64,000 nt of DNA, taken from assembly GCA_023404705.1 (NCBI GenBank), contig JAEYAU010000022.1:1-64000 (forward strand). The letters are read 5' to 3'. This DNA is from Pseudomonadota bacterium. Lineage in GTDB: Bacteria; Pseudomonadota; Alphaproteobacteria; Rhizobiales; Xanthobacteraceae. A model generated the notes under the pieces. That model was not told the DNA's origin and ran no database searches. It saw only the letters and a program-made list of their open reading frames with translations. Positions 33,550-41,580 of the stretch are shown here, piece by piece. The position numbers and the translations under genes are program-made. The number at the start of each line of letters is the position of its first letter. Positions within the stretch are counted from its first letter, which is position 1.

Positions 33550-34446
33550 ATGAAACTTTCCGACGAGCTCTACCGCTTCCGCGTCACCGACGGCCGTGAC
33601 TTCCGGCTCGCCGACCATGACTGCGCCGAGACTCTCGGCCTCGACAAGGACACGGCCAAGGACCGGCTGAAGGAGGGCGTCGAGCGGCTCTCCGAGCTGC
33701 AGGAGCTGCTCTACGCCCAGGACCGCTGGTCTGTGCTGGCAATCTTTCAGGCGATGGATGCGGCCGGCAAGGACAGCGCGATCGAGCACGTGATGTCGGG
33801 CGTCAATCCGCAGGGCTGCCAAGTCTATTCCTTCAAGGCGCCGAGCGCCCAGGAGCTCGACCACGACTTCATGTGGCGTACCAGCCAGTGCCTGCCGGAG
33901 CGCGGCCGCATCGGCATCTTCAATCGCTCCTATTACGAGGAAGTGCTCGTGGTGCGCGTTCGTCCCGAGTATCTGAAGAAGCAGCGGCTGCCGCAGGAGC
34001 TGGTCAGCGACAGGATCTGGGATGAGCGCTTCGAGGACATCCGCAACTTCGAGCGCTATCTCGCGCGCAACGGCACGATCGTTCTGAAGTTCTTCCTGCA
34101 CGTCTCGAAGGAGGAGCAGCGCCAGCGCTTCCTGGCGCGGCTGGAGGAGCCGGGCAAGCGCTGGAAGTTCTCGCTGCAGGACGTCGAGGAGCGCAAGCTC
34201 TGGGACCGCTACATGGCGGCCTACCAGGACATGATCGCGAAGACCGCGGCGCCGCACGCGCCCTGGTGGGTGATCCCGGCCGACAAGAAGTGGTTCGCGC
34301 GCCTCGTGGTCGCGGGGGCGCTGGTCGACGCGATGCAGCAGCGGGATCTGCATTTCCCGAAGGTGCAGGGCGCCGCGCTCAAGGAGCTCGAGAAGGCGCG
34401 CAAGGCACTCGAGGCCGAGGCGCCGAAGAAGCGGAAGCGCACGTAG
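33550..34446 (+). CDS. ppk2: Polyphosphate kinase 2 family protein
   Basis: PPK2 enzymes move phosphate between polyphosphate and nucleotides. This 298-residue single-domain protein shows the Walker A-like AMDAAGKDSAIEHVMSGVNP (near 66-85), the Walker B region RIGIFNRSYYEEVLVVRV (near 118-135) and the lid segment PGKRWKFSLQDVEERKLWDRY, followed by PWWVIPADKKWFARL. A single domain of this type fits the class I/III PPK2 that phosphorylate NMP/NDP; the exact class needs alignment. The C-terminus is Lys/Arg-rich. Its TAG stop lies in the first bases of element B. Confidence 0.9.
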   Translation: MKLSDELYRFRVTDGRDFRLADHDCAETLGLDKDTAKDRLKEGVERLSELQELLYAQDRWSVLAIFQAMDAAGKDSAIEHVMSGVNPQGCQVYSFKAPSAQELDHDFMWRTSQCLPERGRIGIFNRSYYEEVLVVRVRPEYLKKQRLPQELVSDRIWDERFEDIRNFERYLARNGTIVLKFFLHVSKEEQRQRFLARLEEPGKRWKFSLQDVEERKLWDRYMAAYQDMIAKTAAPHAPWWVIPADKKWFARLVVAGALVDAMQQRDLHFPKVQGAALKELEKARKALEAEAPKKRKRT

Positions 34447-34593
34447 GGTGTGCTCGGCGTGCCGGCGAGTTCGCGGTGTGCTCATGCGTCGATCAGCGGA
34501 GCGCACGCGTGCTGCGCCGCCGCCCGCGTGCGCTCGCCGCGATCAGACTCGGTGCTTGCATCTCGGCGCTTCGGCGCGTCGAGCACACCCTAC
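34443..34593. repeat. TAGGGTGTGC-ended palindromic element, copy B
   Basis: This 151-bp element has perfect 14-bp terminal inverted repeats (GTAGGGTGTGCTCG at 34443-34456 and its complement at 34580-34593) and an inner palindrome GAGCGCACGCG (34499-34509) with CGCGTGCGCTC (34525-34535). The ppk2 stop codon (34444-34446) is inside the left end. It lies between converging ppk2 and a lipoprotein gene, as copy A lies between converging genes. Confidence 0.9.
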
Positions 34594-34615
34594 AGCGCGT
34601 AAGCATTAGTTGCGT

Positions 34616-34948
34616 TCAGCGATACCCGTGTCGCGCCTTGAGGGCGGCGAGCTGGCGCGTCGCGTCGGCCTCGCGGCCGGCCGCGCAGGCGGCCTTCACG
34701 GGCTCGAGCTCGGCCGTGATCCGGGCATGGACGCTCTTGTTGAGATTGCCCGAGCCGACGTCGTTCTCGATCACGCCCTGGAAGTCGCCGATCGGGCCGG
34801 CGCAGCGGCTCGGGCCCGGAATGTGGAAGTTCACGCCGCCCGCGATCACGCCCACGCTCGTGTTGCCGTCGGGCGACTGGGTCGACGTCATCGTGCAGCC
34901 CGCGAGCAGGGCCATGAGCATTGCGAAGGCGAGCGAGGGGTTCGGCAT
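34616..34948 (-). CDS. Small putative lipoprotein
   Basis: This 110-residue exported protein has a lipoprotein signal: MPNPSLAFAMLMALLAGC with the lipobox LAGC (Cys18). The mature part has two further Cys (SRCAGPIGDF and KAACAAGRE), which may form a disulfide, and a helical C-terminus (DATRQLAALKARHGYR). No named family is recognised. It points toward element B and the converging ppk2 gene. Confidence 0.7.
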   Translation of the reverse strand: MPNPSLAFAMLMALLAGCTMTSTQSPDGNTSVGVIAGGVNFHIPGPSRCAGPIGDFQGVIENDVGSGNLNKSVHARITAELEPVKAACAAGREADATRQLAALKARHGYR

Positions 34949-34969
34949 GGGCGTTCCCCGTCAAACGGC

Positions 34970-34999
34970 TTGCGGGCCTCCCGGCACTTCCGGTACAAG
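34970..34999 (+). promoter_or_regulatory. Possible promoter for the leuA leader transcript
   Basis: TTGCGG (34970-34975) and TACAAG (34994-34999) are 18 bases apart, about 65-80 bases before the leader-peptide starts. The match is moderate. Confidence 0.4.
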
Positions 35000-35078
35000 G
35001 GTCGGGTTCCGGGGTCGCCGCGGTTTACCCGCTGTTTACCATTCTCCGCGACCTTGGGAACCGATGACGAGGGTCAGC

Positions 35079-35183
35079 ATGTCGTTTGGCGGTGATATCC
35101 GCACGACCGTCCGGGGAGCCGCCCAGGCTCGGCCCGGTGCTGCCCTCATTCTTGGCGGTCTCCTTCTCCTTATCAGCCCCTGA
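35079..35183 (+). CDS. Leucine-rich leader peptide upstream of leuA
   Basis: A 34-codon frame (39 codons if the in-frame ATG at 35064 is used) ends ALILGGLLLLISP. Six of its last 13 codons before the stop are leucine (35145, 35151, 35160, 35163, 35166, 35169), four in a row, and CTC/CTT are used instead of the CTG that dominates neighbouring genes. The stop codon lies in the first segment of mutually exclusive RNA pairings (35177-35278). This is what a leucine-sensing leader for the leuA mRNA would look like. Confidence 0.7.
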   Translation: MSFGGDIRTTVRGAAQARPGAALILGGLLLLISP

Positions 35184-35278
35184 GGGCCGGCTGGGCGTTT
35201 GCGCCTGGGCACTCAGGGGGACCGAGACACCAGGACCCCAAGAGCGCCCTTACGTGGCGCACGACGAGCGCCCCTGAG
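35177..35278 (+). promoter_or_regulatory. Alternative-pairing region between leader peptide and leuA
   Basis: CCCCTGAG occurs at 35177-35184 (over the leader stop codon) and again at 35271-35278 (just before the leuA ribosome site). Its complement CTCAGGGG lies between, at 35212-35219. The middle copy can therefore pair with either flank but not both. There is no T run, so control could act on translation or on Rho rather than on an intrinsic terminator. Confidence 0.6.
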
Positions 35279-35304
35279 GCGCATATCGAGAAGGATCATT
35301 TCCC

Positions 35305-36888
35305 ATGAGCACGCAGGGTTCCGAGAAGGACCGCGTCGTCATCTTCGACACCACCTTGCGCGACGGCGAGCAGTCGCCCGGCGCCACCATGACCCATGAG
35401 GAGAAGCTCGAGGTCGCCGAGCTGCTCGACGACATGGGCGTGGACATCATCGAGGCCGGCTTCCCGATCGCGTCGGAAGGCGACTTCCAGGCCGTGCACG
35501 AGATCGCCAAGCGCACCAAGAAGGCGGTGATCTGCGGCCTCTCGCGCGCGGGGCAGAAGGACATCGACCGCTGCGCCGAGGCGATCAAGCCGGCCAAGCG
35601 CGGGCGCATTCACACCTTCATCTCGACCTCGCCGGTCCACATCAAGTGGAAGCTGCAGATGGAGCCCGAGCAGGTCTACGAGATGGTCGTCGCCTCGGTG
35701 ACGCGTGCGCGCAACTACACGGACGACGTCGAGTGGTCGTGCGAGGACGGAACGCGCACGGAGCACGACTTCCTCTGCCGCTGCGTCGAGGCCGCGATCA
35801 AGGCGGGCGCCACGACGATCAACATCCCGGACACGGTCGGCTACACGGTGCCGGAGGAATATGCGGCGCTGTTCCGCATGGTGCGCGATCGCGTGCCGAA
35901 TTCCGACAAGGCGCGCTTCTCGGTGCATTGCCACGACGATCTCGGCATGGCGGTCGCCAATTCGCTCGCCGGCGTGATGGGCGGTGCGCGGCAGATCGAA
36001 TGCACCATCAACGGCATCGGCGAGCGCGCGGGCAATGCCTCGCTCGAGGAGGTCGTGATGGCGATGCGCGTGCGCAACGACGTGCTGCCCTACTGGACCG
36101 GCGTCGACGCGACGATGCTGACGCGCGCCTCGAAGCTGGTGTCGGCCTGTACGTCGTTCCCGGTGCAGTACAACAAGGCGATCGTCGGCCGGAACGCGTT
36201 CGCGCACGAGTCCGGCATCCACCAGGACGGCATGCTCAAGCACACCCAGACCTACGAGATCATGACGCCCGAGAGCGTGGGCGTGAAGCAGACCTCGCTG
36301 GTGATGGGCAAGCACTCGGGCCGCCACGCCTTCGTGCACAAGCTGGAGGAGCTCGGCTACAAGCTCGCCGGCAACCAGCTGGAAGACGCCTTCGTGCGCT
36401 TCAAGGCGCTCGCCGACCGCAAGAAGCACGTCTACGACGAGGACATCGAGGCATTGGTCGACGAGGAGATCGCGACCGCGCAGGACCGCATGAAGCTGGT
36501 CTCCCTCACCGTGATCGCCGGCACCATGGGCCCGCAGTCGGCGACGCTCACCCTCGACATCGAGGGCAAGCACCAGACCGTGCAGGCGACCGGCAACGGC
36601 CCGGTAGACGCGACCTTCAACGCCATCAAGGCGCTGGTGCCGAACGAGACCACGCTCGAGCTCTATCAGGTGCACGCCGTGACCGAGGGCACGGACGCGC
36701 AGGCCGAGGTCTCGGTGCGCCTCGCCGAGGCCGGCAAGTCCGTCACCGCCAAGGGCGCCGATCCGGACACGCTCGTTGCTTCCGCCAAGGCCTATCTGGG
36801 CGCGCTCAACAAGCTCATGGTGAAGCGCCTGAAGGGCAAGCCCGAGGCCATGGTGCCGCCCGAGAAGCCCGCGCTGCGCGGGATCTGA
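35305..36888 (+). CDS. leuA: 2-isopropylmalate synthase
   Basis: LeuA condenses 2-oxoisovalerate with acetyl-CoA, the first committed step of leucine synthesis. The 527-residue protein has FDTTLRDGEQSPGATMT near 13-29 (metal-binding Asp and catalytic Arg), FPIASEGDFQAVHEI, the HxH-type site in SVHCHDDLGMAVANSLAGV, NGIGERAGNASLEEVVMA, and the C-terminal allosteric leucine domain (from about 400). AGAAGGA lies 9 bases before the ATG. The gene is preceded by the leucine-rich leader. Confidence 0.97.
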   Translation: MSTQGSEKDRVVIFDTTLRDGEQSPGATMTHEEKLEVAELLDDMGVDIIEAGFPIASEGDFQAVHEIAKRTKKAVICGLSRAGQKDIDRCAEAIKPAKRGRIHTFISTSPVHIKWKLQMEPEQVYEMVVASVTRARNYTDDVEWSCEDGTRTEHDFLCRCVEAAIKAGATTINIPDTVGYTVPEEYAALFRMVRDRVPNSDKARFSVHCHDDLGMAVANSLAGVMGGARQIECTINGIGERAGNASLEEVVMAMRVRNDVLPYWTGVDATMLTRASKLVSACTSFPVQYNKAIVGRNAFAHESGIHQDGMLKHTQTYEIMTPESVGVKQTSLVMGKHSGRHAFVHKLEELGYKLAGNQLEDAFVRFKALADRKKHVYDEDIEALVDEEIATAQDRMKLVSLTVIAGTMGPQSATLTLDIEGKHQTVQATGNGPVDATFNAIKALVPNETTLELYQVHAVTEGTDAQAEVSVRLAEAGKSVTAKGADPDTLVASAKAYLGALNKLMVKRLKGKPEAMVPPEKPALRGI

Positions 36889-36943
36889 TAGGATCGGCCG
36901 GGGCCTTCGGGTCCCGGCCGTTTCACTTCTGGGGGGTCTCGTG

Positions 36944-37174
36944 ATGCGCTCGGCTCTGATCGCGCTTGCCCTGCTGGTCGTGCCGCTGTCGACGCCTGCC
37001 GCCGCCGGCCCTTTGACCAGCACCGAATGGTCCGCCCGCAAATGCAGCATGGAATGGGACCCGGTTTGCGCCCGCATGCGCGATGGGCGGCTGCAAACCG
37101 TGACCAACAGCTGCCAGGCCAAAGGGCACAAGGCGCGCATCCTTTACAGCGGTCGCTGTCGCGGCGGGCGCTAG
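36944..37174 (+). CDS. Secreted Kazal-like single-domain protein
   Basis: This 76-residue exported protein has a signal peptide (MRSALIALALLVVPLSTPAA). One small domain carries four Cys with spacing C-x7-C-x14-C-x14-C and the PVC plus TVTNSC elements of Kazal-type protease inhibitors. Two of the six classical Kazal cysteines are missing. ATG 36944 follows GGGGGG at good spacing; GTG 36941 is also possible. It is a neighbour and apparent relative of the two-domain protein at 37266. The target protease is unknown. Confidence 0.75.
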   Translation: MRSALIALALLVVPLSTPAAAGPLTSTEWSARKCSMEWDPVCARMRDGRLQTVTNSCQAKGHKARILYSGRCRGGR

Positions 37175-37265
37175 CGGTCATGCCGTAGCCCGGATTGGGT
37201 GCGACCATCCTCCGATGGACCCGCGCACTGCGTCCCACGCGGGTCACAAGCCGAGGGAGGATATG

Positions 37266-37649
37266 ATGCTCCGCTCGCTTCTCGTCGCGCTGGCCCTGTC
37301 ATCGCCGCTCCTGATCTCGGCTCCCGCCGCGGCGGCGCCGTCGTCCGACGGCGAATGGTCCGCGCAGGCCTGCACCCGCGAGTATGCGCCGGTGTGCGCG
37401 GCCCGCCGAGGCAGCCGGCCTCGGACCTTTTCGAATGCCTGCCTGGCGCGCAATGCGGGCGCCAGGATCATTCACCGCGGCGCGTGCCGCGGAGGGCAGG
37501 CGCAAAGTTCGCCCGGTGTCTGCACCATGGAGCATCGGCCGGTCTGCGCGCGCACGCGTCACGGGCGCCCTCAGACCTTCTCCAATGCCTGCCTGGCACG
37601 CCATGCGGGCGCGCGAGTGGTGCATCGCGGGCCATGCGGCCGGCGCTGA
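37266..37649 (+). CDS. Secreted Kazal-like two-domain protein
   Basis: This 127-residue exported protein has a signal peptide (about 1-22, MLRSLLVALALSSPLLISAP). Two repeated domains follow, each C-x7-C-x14-C-x14-C (starting CTREYAPVC and CTMEHRPVC) with TFSNACLAR in both. The domains are more like each other than like the single domain upstream, so this gene arose by internal duplication. The second of two adjacent ATG codons was chosen because it is 5 bases from GGAGG; ATG 37263 is the alternative. Likely a periplasmic or secreted protease inhibitor; that role is inferred from the fold only. Confidence 0.75.
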   Translation: MLRSLLVALALSSPLLISAPAAAAPSSDGEWSAQACTREYAPVCAARRGSRPRTFSNACLARNAGARIIHRGACRGGQAQSSPGVCTMEHRPVCARTRHGRPQTFSNACLARHAGARVVHRGPCGRR

Positions 37650-37861
37650 GCCCATTGGCGGGCAAGCTACGCGGCGCCGTGGCCCGTGCCCAGCCGCGGC
37701 CCACGGTTCTAAAGTTGGGCGTGCAGCGTTGGGTCAACATTACTGTCTTTTCACAATCACGCCGCGAACTGCGCCCTACAATGATACGTCGCGGGGACGT
37801 CATGTGAGGGACGGGCAGGGCGCGTCTCCGGCGATCAAGCAATCGTACGGGAGGATCGTCC

Positions 37862-39001
37862 ATGGCACGCGTGCAGCTACATCGGTTCATCGACACCGCC
37901 GCCAAGCCCGACTTGGCTCACCGCCACGCCGCGCTCGACCGGCGCGGATTCCTGAAGGCCGCGACCGCGCTCGCGGGGGTCACCGCGATGGCGCCGCAAG
38001 CCTTCGCGCGCAACTTCGGTCCGGATGCCGAGCCGCAGCGCTATCCGGATCCCGACATCGTCGTGATCGACAAGAAGTTCAAATACAAGCTCGGCAACAC
38101 GCCGATCCAGCGCCTCTACACGGGCTGCCTGTGGGGCGAAGGCCCGGCCTGGAATGCGGTCGGGCGCTACTTCATCTGGAGCGACATTCCCAACGACGAG
38201 CAGCTGCGCTATCTCGAAGAGGACAATCACGTCTCGCGCCGTTTCCGCTATCCGTCCGGCAACAGCAACGGCAACACCTTCGATTACGAGGGCCGGCAGA
38301 TCTCCTGCCAGCACGGTCATCGCCGCGTTGTTCGCTACGAGCACAACGGCAAGGTGACGGTGCTGGCTGACAAGGCCGACGGGCAGGAGCTCAACGCACC
38401 CAACGATGTGATCGTGCATCCGAACGACGGCTCGATCTGGTTCACGGATCCGGGCTACGGCGGGCTGATGGAGTATGAAGGCAATCGCCTGCCGAGCAGC
38501 GCCAACTCCCCGCGGCCGATCCAGAAGGAGGCCGTGTATCGCATCGACAAGAGCGGCAAGATCACGCGCGTGGCCGACGAGCCGTTCAAGCCGAACGGTC
38601 TCTGCTTCAGTCCAGACTTGAGCAAGCTCTACATCGCGGACACCGGCATCTCGCACTATCCGGAAGCGAAGAGTCAGATCTGGGTCTACGACCTGGATGG
38701 CGACAAGCTGAAGAATCCGAAGACCTTCGTGAACATGGAATGGAACGGCAAGACCGGTTTCTCGGACGGGATCCGCGCCGACGAGGATGGAAACATCTGG
38801 TCGAGCGCCGGCTGGGTCGGCGACGGCTATGACGGCGTGCACATCTTCGATCCGGGCGGCACGCGCATTGGCCAGATCCGGCTGCCCGAGATCTGCTCCA
38901 ACGTCTGCTTCGGTGGAACCAAGCGGAACCGGCTGTTCATGACCGGCAGCCAGTCGCTCTATGCCTGCTACGTCGAGACGCGCGGAGCGCATATCACGTA
39001 A
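37862..39001 (+). CDS. Tat-exported SMP-30/gluconolactonase-like protein
   Basis: This 379-residue beta-propeller hydrolase belongs to the SMP-30/LRE family, which opens sugar lactones and related esters. A twin-arginine signal is visible (LDRRGFLKAATALAG, near 25-39), so it is exported folded, perhaps with its metal ion. Family landmarks are GCLWGEGPAWN (metal Glu near 91), APNDVIVHPNDGSIWFTDPG, PNGLCFSPD and FSDGIRADEDGNIW (metal Asp). The substrate may be a gluconolactone-type compound. It stands alone between the Kazal-like genes and the small exported protein at 39212. Confidence 0.9.
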   Translation: MARVQLHRFIDTAAKPDLAHRHAALDRRGFLKAATALAGVTAMAPQAFARNFGPDAEPQRYPDPDIVVIDKKFKYKLGNTPIQRLYTGCLWGEGPAWNAVGRYFIWSDIPNDEQLRYLEEDNHVSRRFRYPSGNSNGNTFDYEGRQISCQHGHRRVVRYEHNGKVTVLADKADGQELNAPNDVIVHPNDGSIWFTDPGYGGLMEYEGNRLPSSANSPRPIQKEAVYRIDKSGKITRVADEPFKPNGLCFSPDLSKLYIADTGISHYPEAKSQIWVYDLDGDKLKNPKTFVNMEWNGKTGFSDGIRADEDGNIWSSAGWVGDGYDGVHIFDPGGTRIGQIRLPEICSNVCFGGTKRNRLFMTGSQSLYACYVETRGAHIT

Positions 39002-39211
39002 GCCGTAGCCGCAACGCGGGTTTGGAACGGCGGCGAGCGGGCTCATCATACCGCTTGCCGCCGTTCCGGAACTTTCCGCCAAGTCTTTGACGCTACGGGC
39101 AAACCCCTATTTGCCACATATCGCTTTCTGGTCGCATTTCGTCCTTGTTGGCGAACGATTTCGTCACTATCTCGCGATCATCCAAAGACACAGCGGGTGG
39201 AGACAATTCAC

Positions 39212-39625
39212 ATGCGGAAAGTGATGCGCGCGGGCGTTTTCGCGCTCGCGACGATGGTTTCGGCTGTCGCGATTGATGCAGCTCAGCGGCCGGTCTCTGC
39301 CAGCGAGGTGGTGATCAGCGACGCGCAGATCGCGCGCTTCAAGTCGGCTCTGCGACTCAGCTCGACGCAGGAGCGTCATTGGGCTCCGGTCGAAGCCACG
39401 CTGCGCGACATCATGCGGCGCAAGGCGAGCGAGAGCAGTGACGGCGAAGGCCTCGTTCAGCGCGTCAAGAGCCGCGTGAAGGCCGTCGTGGTCGATACCC
39501 AGGAGCTGCGTCGCCTCGGCTCGGTCGCGATGCCGCTGATCCACAGTCTCGACCCCGAGCAGAAGCAGAATGCCATGCGTCTCGTGCAGACGATGGGCTT
39601 CGGCGCGGTCGCTGCCGCTTTCTGA
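39212..39625 (+). CDS. Small exported protein with LTxxQ-like motifs
   Basis: This 137-residue protein has a signal peptide (about 1-25). A helical mature part carries LSSTQERHWAPVEATLRDIM (near 50-69) and LDPEQKQNAMRLVQTMGFGA (near 113-132), spaced as in the Spy/CpxP type of periplasmic proteins. It may be a small periplasmic chaperone or stress sensor; the assignment is tentative. ATG 39212 follows GGTGGAG and begins the signal peptide; an upstream GTG (39197) is less likely. Confidence 0.6.
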   Translation: MRKVMRAGVFALATMVSAVAIDAAQRPVSASEVVISDAQIARFKSALRLSSTQERHWAPVEATLRDIMRRKASESSDGEGLVQRVKSRVKAVVVDTQELRRLGSVAMPLIHSLDPEQKQNAMRLVQTMGFGAVAAAF

Positions 39626-39966
39626 TTCCCGCGAATCTGGAACGGGTCGGCGCTCTTCGCGTTGAACGCGAGAGGCGCCGGCGATCCCTCCTCCCGTGAC
39701 CTCCCTATCGCCGTGACGCCGAAAGCCGCCGGGGTGCGATACCCCCGGCGGCGTCACTTTTTCTGCATGTGATTTTTGCCACCGCCGCGCCGCCATTAAC
39801 CTTGCGACAGGCGCCCAGCCCGGAAACCCACGCATAGCCCTTTTGGGCTTGACGCGACGCGCGGCCAGTGTTGGCCTACCGCACCCTGCGCTCATGGTGG
39901 GCGGCCGCTCGTCGAGACGCAGGCCAAACAAGAACAATCGCCGCCGTTCACAGGGAGATCAGAGGC
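39626..39966. other. Intergenic stretch before dctP
   Basis: About 340 bases without a gene. It holds the terminator at 39725-39762 and then a leader for the TRAP operon, in which I see no convincing operator, repeat or small gene. Confidence 0.6.
39725..39762 (+). terminator. Intrinsic terminator
   Basis: A perfect 10-bp stem (GCCGCCGGGG 39725-39734 with CCCCGGCGGC 39743-39752) is followed by GTCACTTTTT. Confidence 0.85.
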
Positions 39967-40959
39967 ATGCGCAAATTCCTTTTGGCTGCGGCTGCCGCCG
40001 CGTTGCTCGTGGCGCCAATGGCCGCATCGGCCCAGACCGTCATCAAGTTCAGTCATGTGGTGGCCGAGAACACGCCGAAAGGTCAGGCCGCGCTCAAGTT
40101 CAAGGAAGAGGCCGAAAAGCTTCTGCCCGGCAAGGTGAAGGTCGAGGTCTATCCGAATTCGCAGCTGTTCGGCGACGCCAAGGAGATGGAGGCGCTGCTG
40201 CTCGGCGACGTGCAGATCCTCTCCACCTCGCTGTCCAAATTCGACAAGTTCACCAAGAAGATCCAGCTGTTCGATCTGCCGTTCCTGTTCGACGACCAGG
40301 CCGCGATCGACCGCTTCCAGGCGAGCCAGGCCGGGCAGGCGCTGCTGAGCGCGATGGAGTCGAAGGGCTATCTCGGCCTCGCCTTCTGGCACAACGGTGT
40401 GAAGCACCTGTCGGCCAACAAGCCGCTGATCACGCCGGCCGACGCCAAGGGTCTCAAGTTCCGCATCCAGCAGTCGGACGTGCTCGCCGCGCAGTTCCAG
40501 GCGCTCGGCGCCGTGCCGCAGAAGCTCGCCTTCAGCGAGGTCTATCAGGCGCTGCAGACCGGCACGGTGGACGGTCAGGAGAACACCTGGTCGAACATCC
40601 AGTCGCAGAAGATGCACGAGGTGCAGAAGCACATCACCGAGTCGTCGCACGGCATCGTCGACTACATGGTGCTGGTGAACGCCAAGTGGTGGAAGGGCCT
40701 GCCGGCCGACGTCCGCGAAGGGCTCACCAAGGCGATGGCGGTCGCCACCAAGACCAACAACGAGATCGCGCAGAAGATCAACGACGAGGCGAAGAAGAAG
40801 ATCGCCGCCGCCGGCACTTCCACGATCCACACGCTGACGCCGGCGCAGCGCGCCGAGTGGAAGAAGGCGATGGAGCCGGTGTGGAAGAAGTTCGAGAACG
40901 AGATCGGCAAGGACCTGATCGAGGCCGCGCTCAAGTCGAACGGCAAGGCGACGAACTAG
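39967..40959 (+). CDS. dctP: TRAP transporter substrate-binding protein DctP
   Basis: This 330-residue periplasmic protein has a signal peptide (about 1-22, MRKFLLAAAAAALLVAPMAA). The DctP fold is clear: IKFSHVVAENTPKGQAALKF, VEVYPNSQLFGDAKEMEALL, GLKFRIQQSDVLAAQFQALG (with the conserved Arg that binds a carboxylate), and GTVDGQENTWSNI. It delivers an organic acid, most likely a C4-dicarboxylate or related acid, to DctQM downstream. ATG 39967 begins the signal peptide and follows GGGAGATCAGAGG. Confidence 0.95.
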   Translation: MRKFLLAAAAAALLVAPMAASAQTVIKFSHVVAENTPKGQAALKFKEEAEKLLPGKVKVEVYPNSQLFGDAKEMEALLLGDVQILSTSLSKFDKFTKKIQLFDLPFLFDDQAAIDRFQASQAGQALLSAMESKGYLGLAFWHNGVKHLSANKPLITPADAKGLKFRIQQSDVLAAQFQALGAVPQKLAFSEVYQALQTGTVDGQENTWSNIQSQKMHEVQKHITESSHGIVDYMVLVNAKWWKGLPADVREGLTKAMAVATKTNNEIAQKINDEAKKKIAAAGTSTIHTLTPAQRAEWKKAMEPVWKKFENEIGKDLIEAALKSNGKATN

Positions 40960-41028
40960 TCACGCGAATAATGCGGGCGGCCGCGGAGACCACCCCCGCC
41001 GCATGATCTCGGGCCGGGGGAGGGGAGC

Positions 41029-41580
41029 TTGCGCGCGATCATCCATCGCGTCGAGGAGGGCTTGATCGCCCTGATCCTCGCCGCGATGACACTGTTGACC
41101 TTCGTGCAGGTCGTTCTGCGCTACGGCTTCAACACCGGATTTCTCTGGGCTCTCGAAGCGGACTTCTACCTGTTCGCCTGGCTGGTGCTGATCGGCATCT
41201 CCTACGGCGTGCGGGTGCGCTCCCACATCGGTGTCGATGCGCTCGTCAGCCTGCTGTCGCCGGCGGCGCGCCGCTGGATCGGGCTGCTCGTGGTCGCCCT
41301 GACGCTGCTCTATGCCGGGCTCATGATCTACGGCTCGAGCGTCTACGTCTTCAAGATCTACGAGATCGGCATCGAGGCCGAGGACATCCCGGTGCAGCGC
41401 TGGATCCTGAGCAGCTGCCTGCCGCTCGGCTTCGCGCTGCTCGCATACCGTCTGCTCGAGATGGGCTGGCGCATCATCACGGGACGTTCGGGCGGCTACG
41501 AGCTCGCCGACGAGGCGGCCGAAGCCATCAAGGACGTGACGGGCGACTCGCAGCCTGACGCGACCACGGTGTCGCGATGA
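41029..41580 (+). CDS. dctQ: TRAP transporter small permease DctQ
   Basis: This 183-residue protein has four membrane helices (near 10-30, 42-62, 85-105, 127-147) and the DctQ landmarks FVQVVLRYGFNTGFLWALEA and GVRVRSHIGVDALV. The start is TTG, just after a strong GGGGGAGGGGAGC ribosome site; no ATG gives a complete first helix. Its stop overlaps the dctM start by 4 bases (ATGA). Confidence 0.92.
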   Translation: MRAIIHRVEEGLIALILAAMTLLTFVQVVLRYGFNTGFLWALEADFYLFAWLVLIGISYGVRVRSHIGVDALVSLLSPAARRWIGLLVVALTLLYAGLMIYGSSVYVFKIYEIGIEAEDIPVQRWILSSCLPLGFALLAYRLLEMGWRIITGRSGGYELADEAAEAIKDVTGDSQPDATTVSR

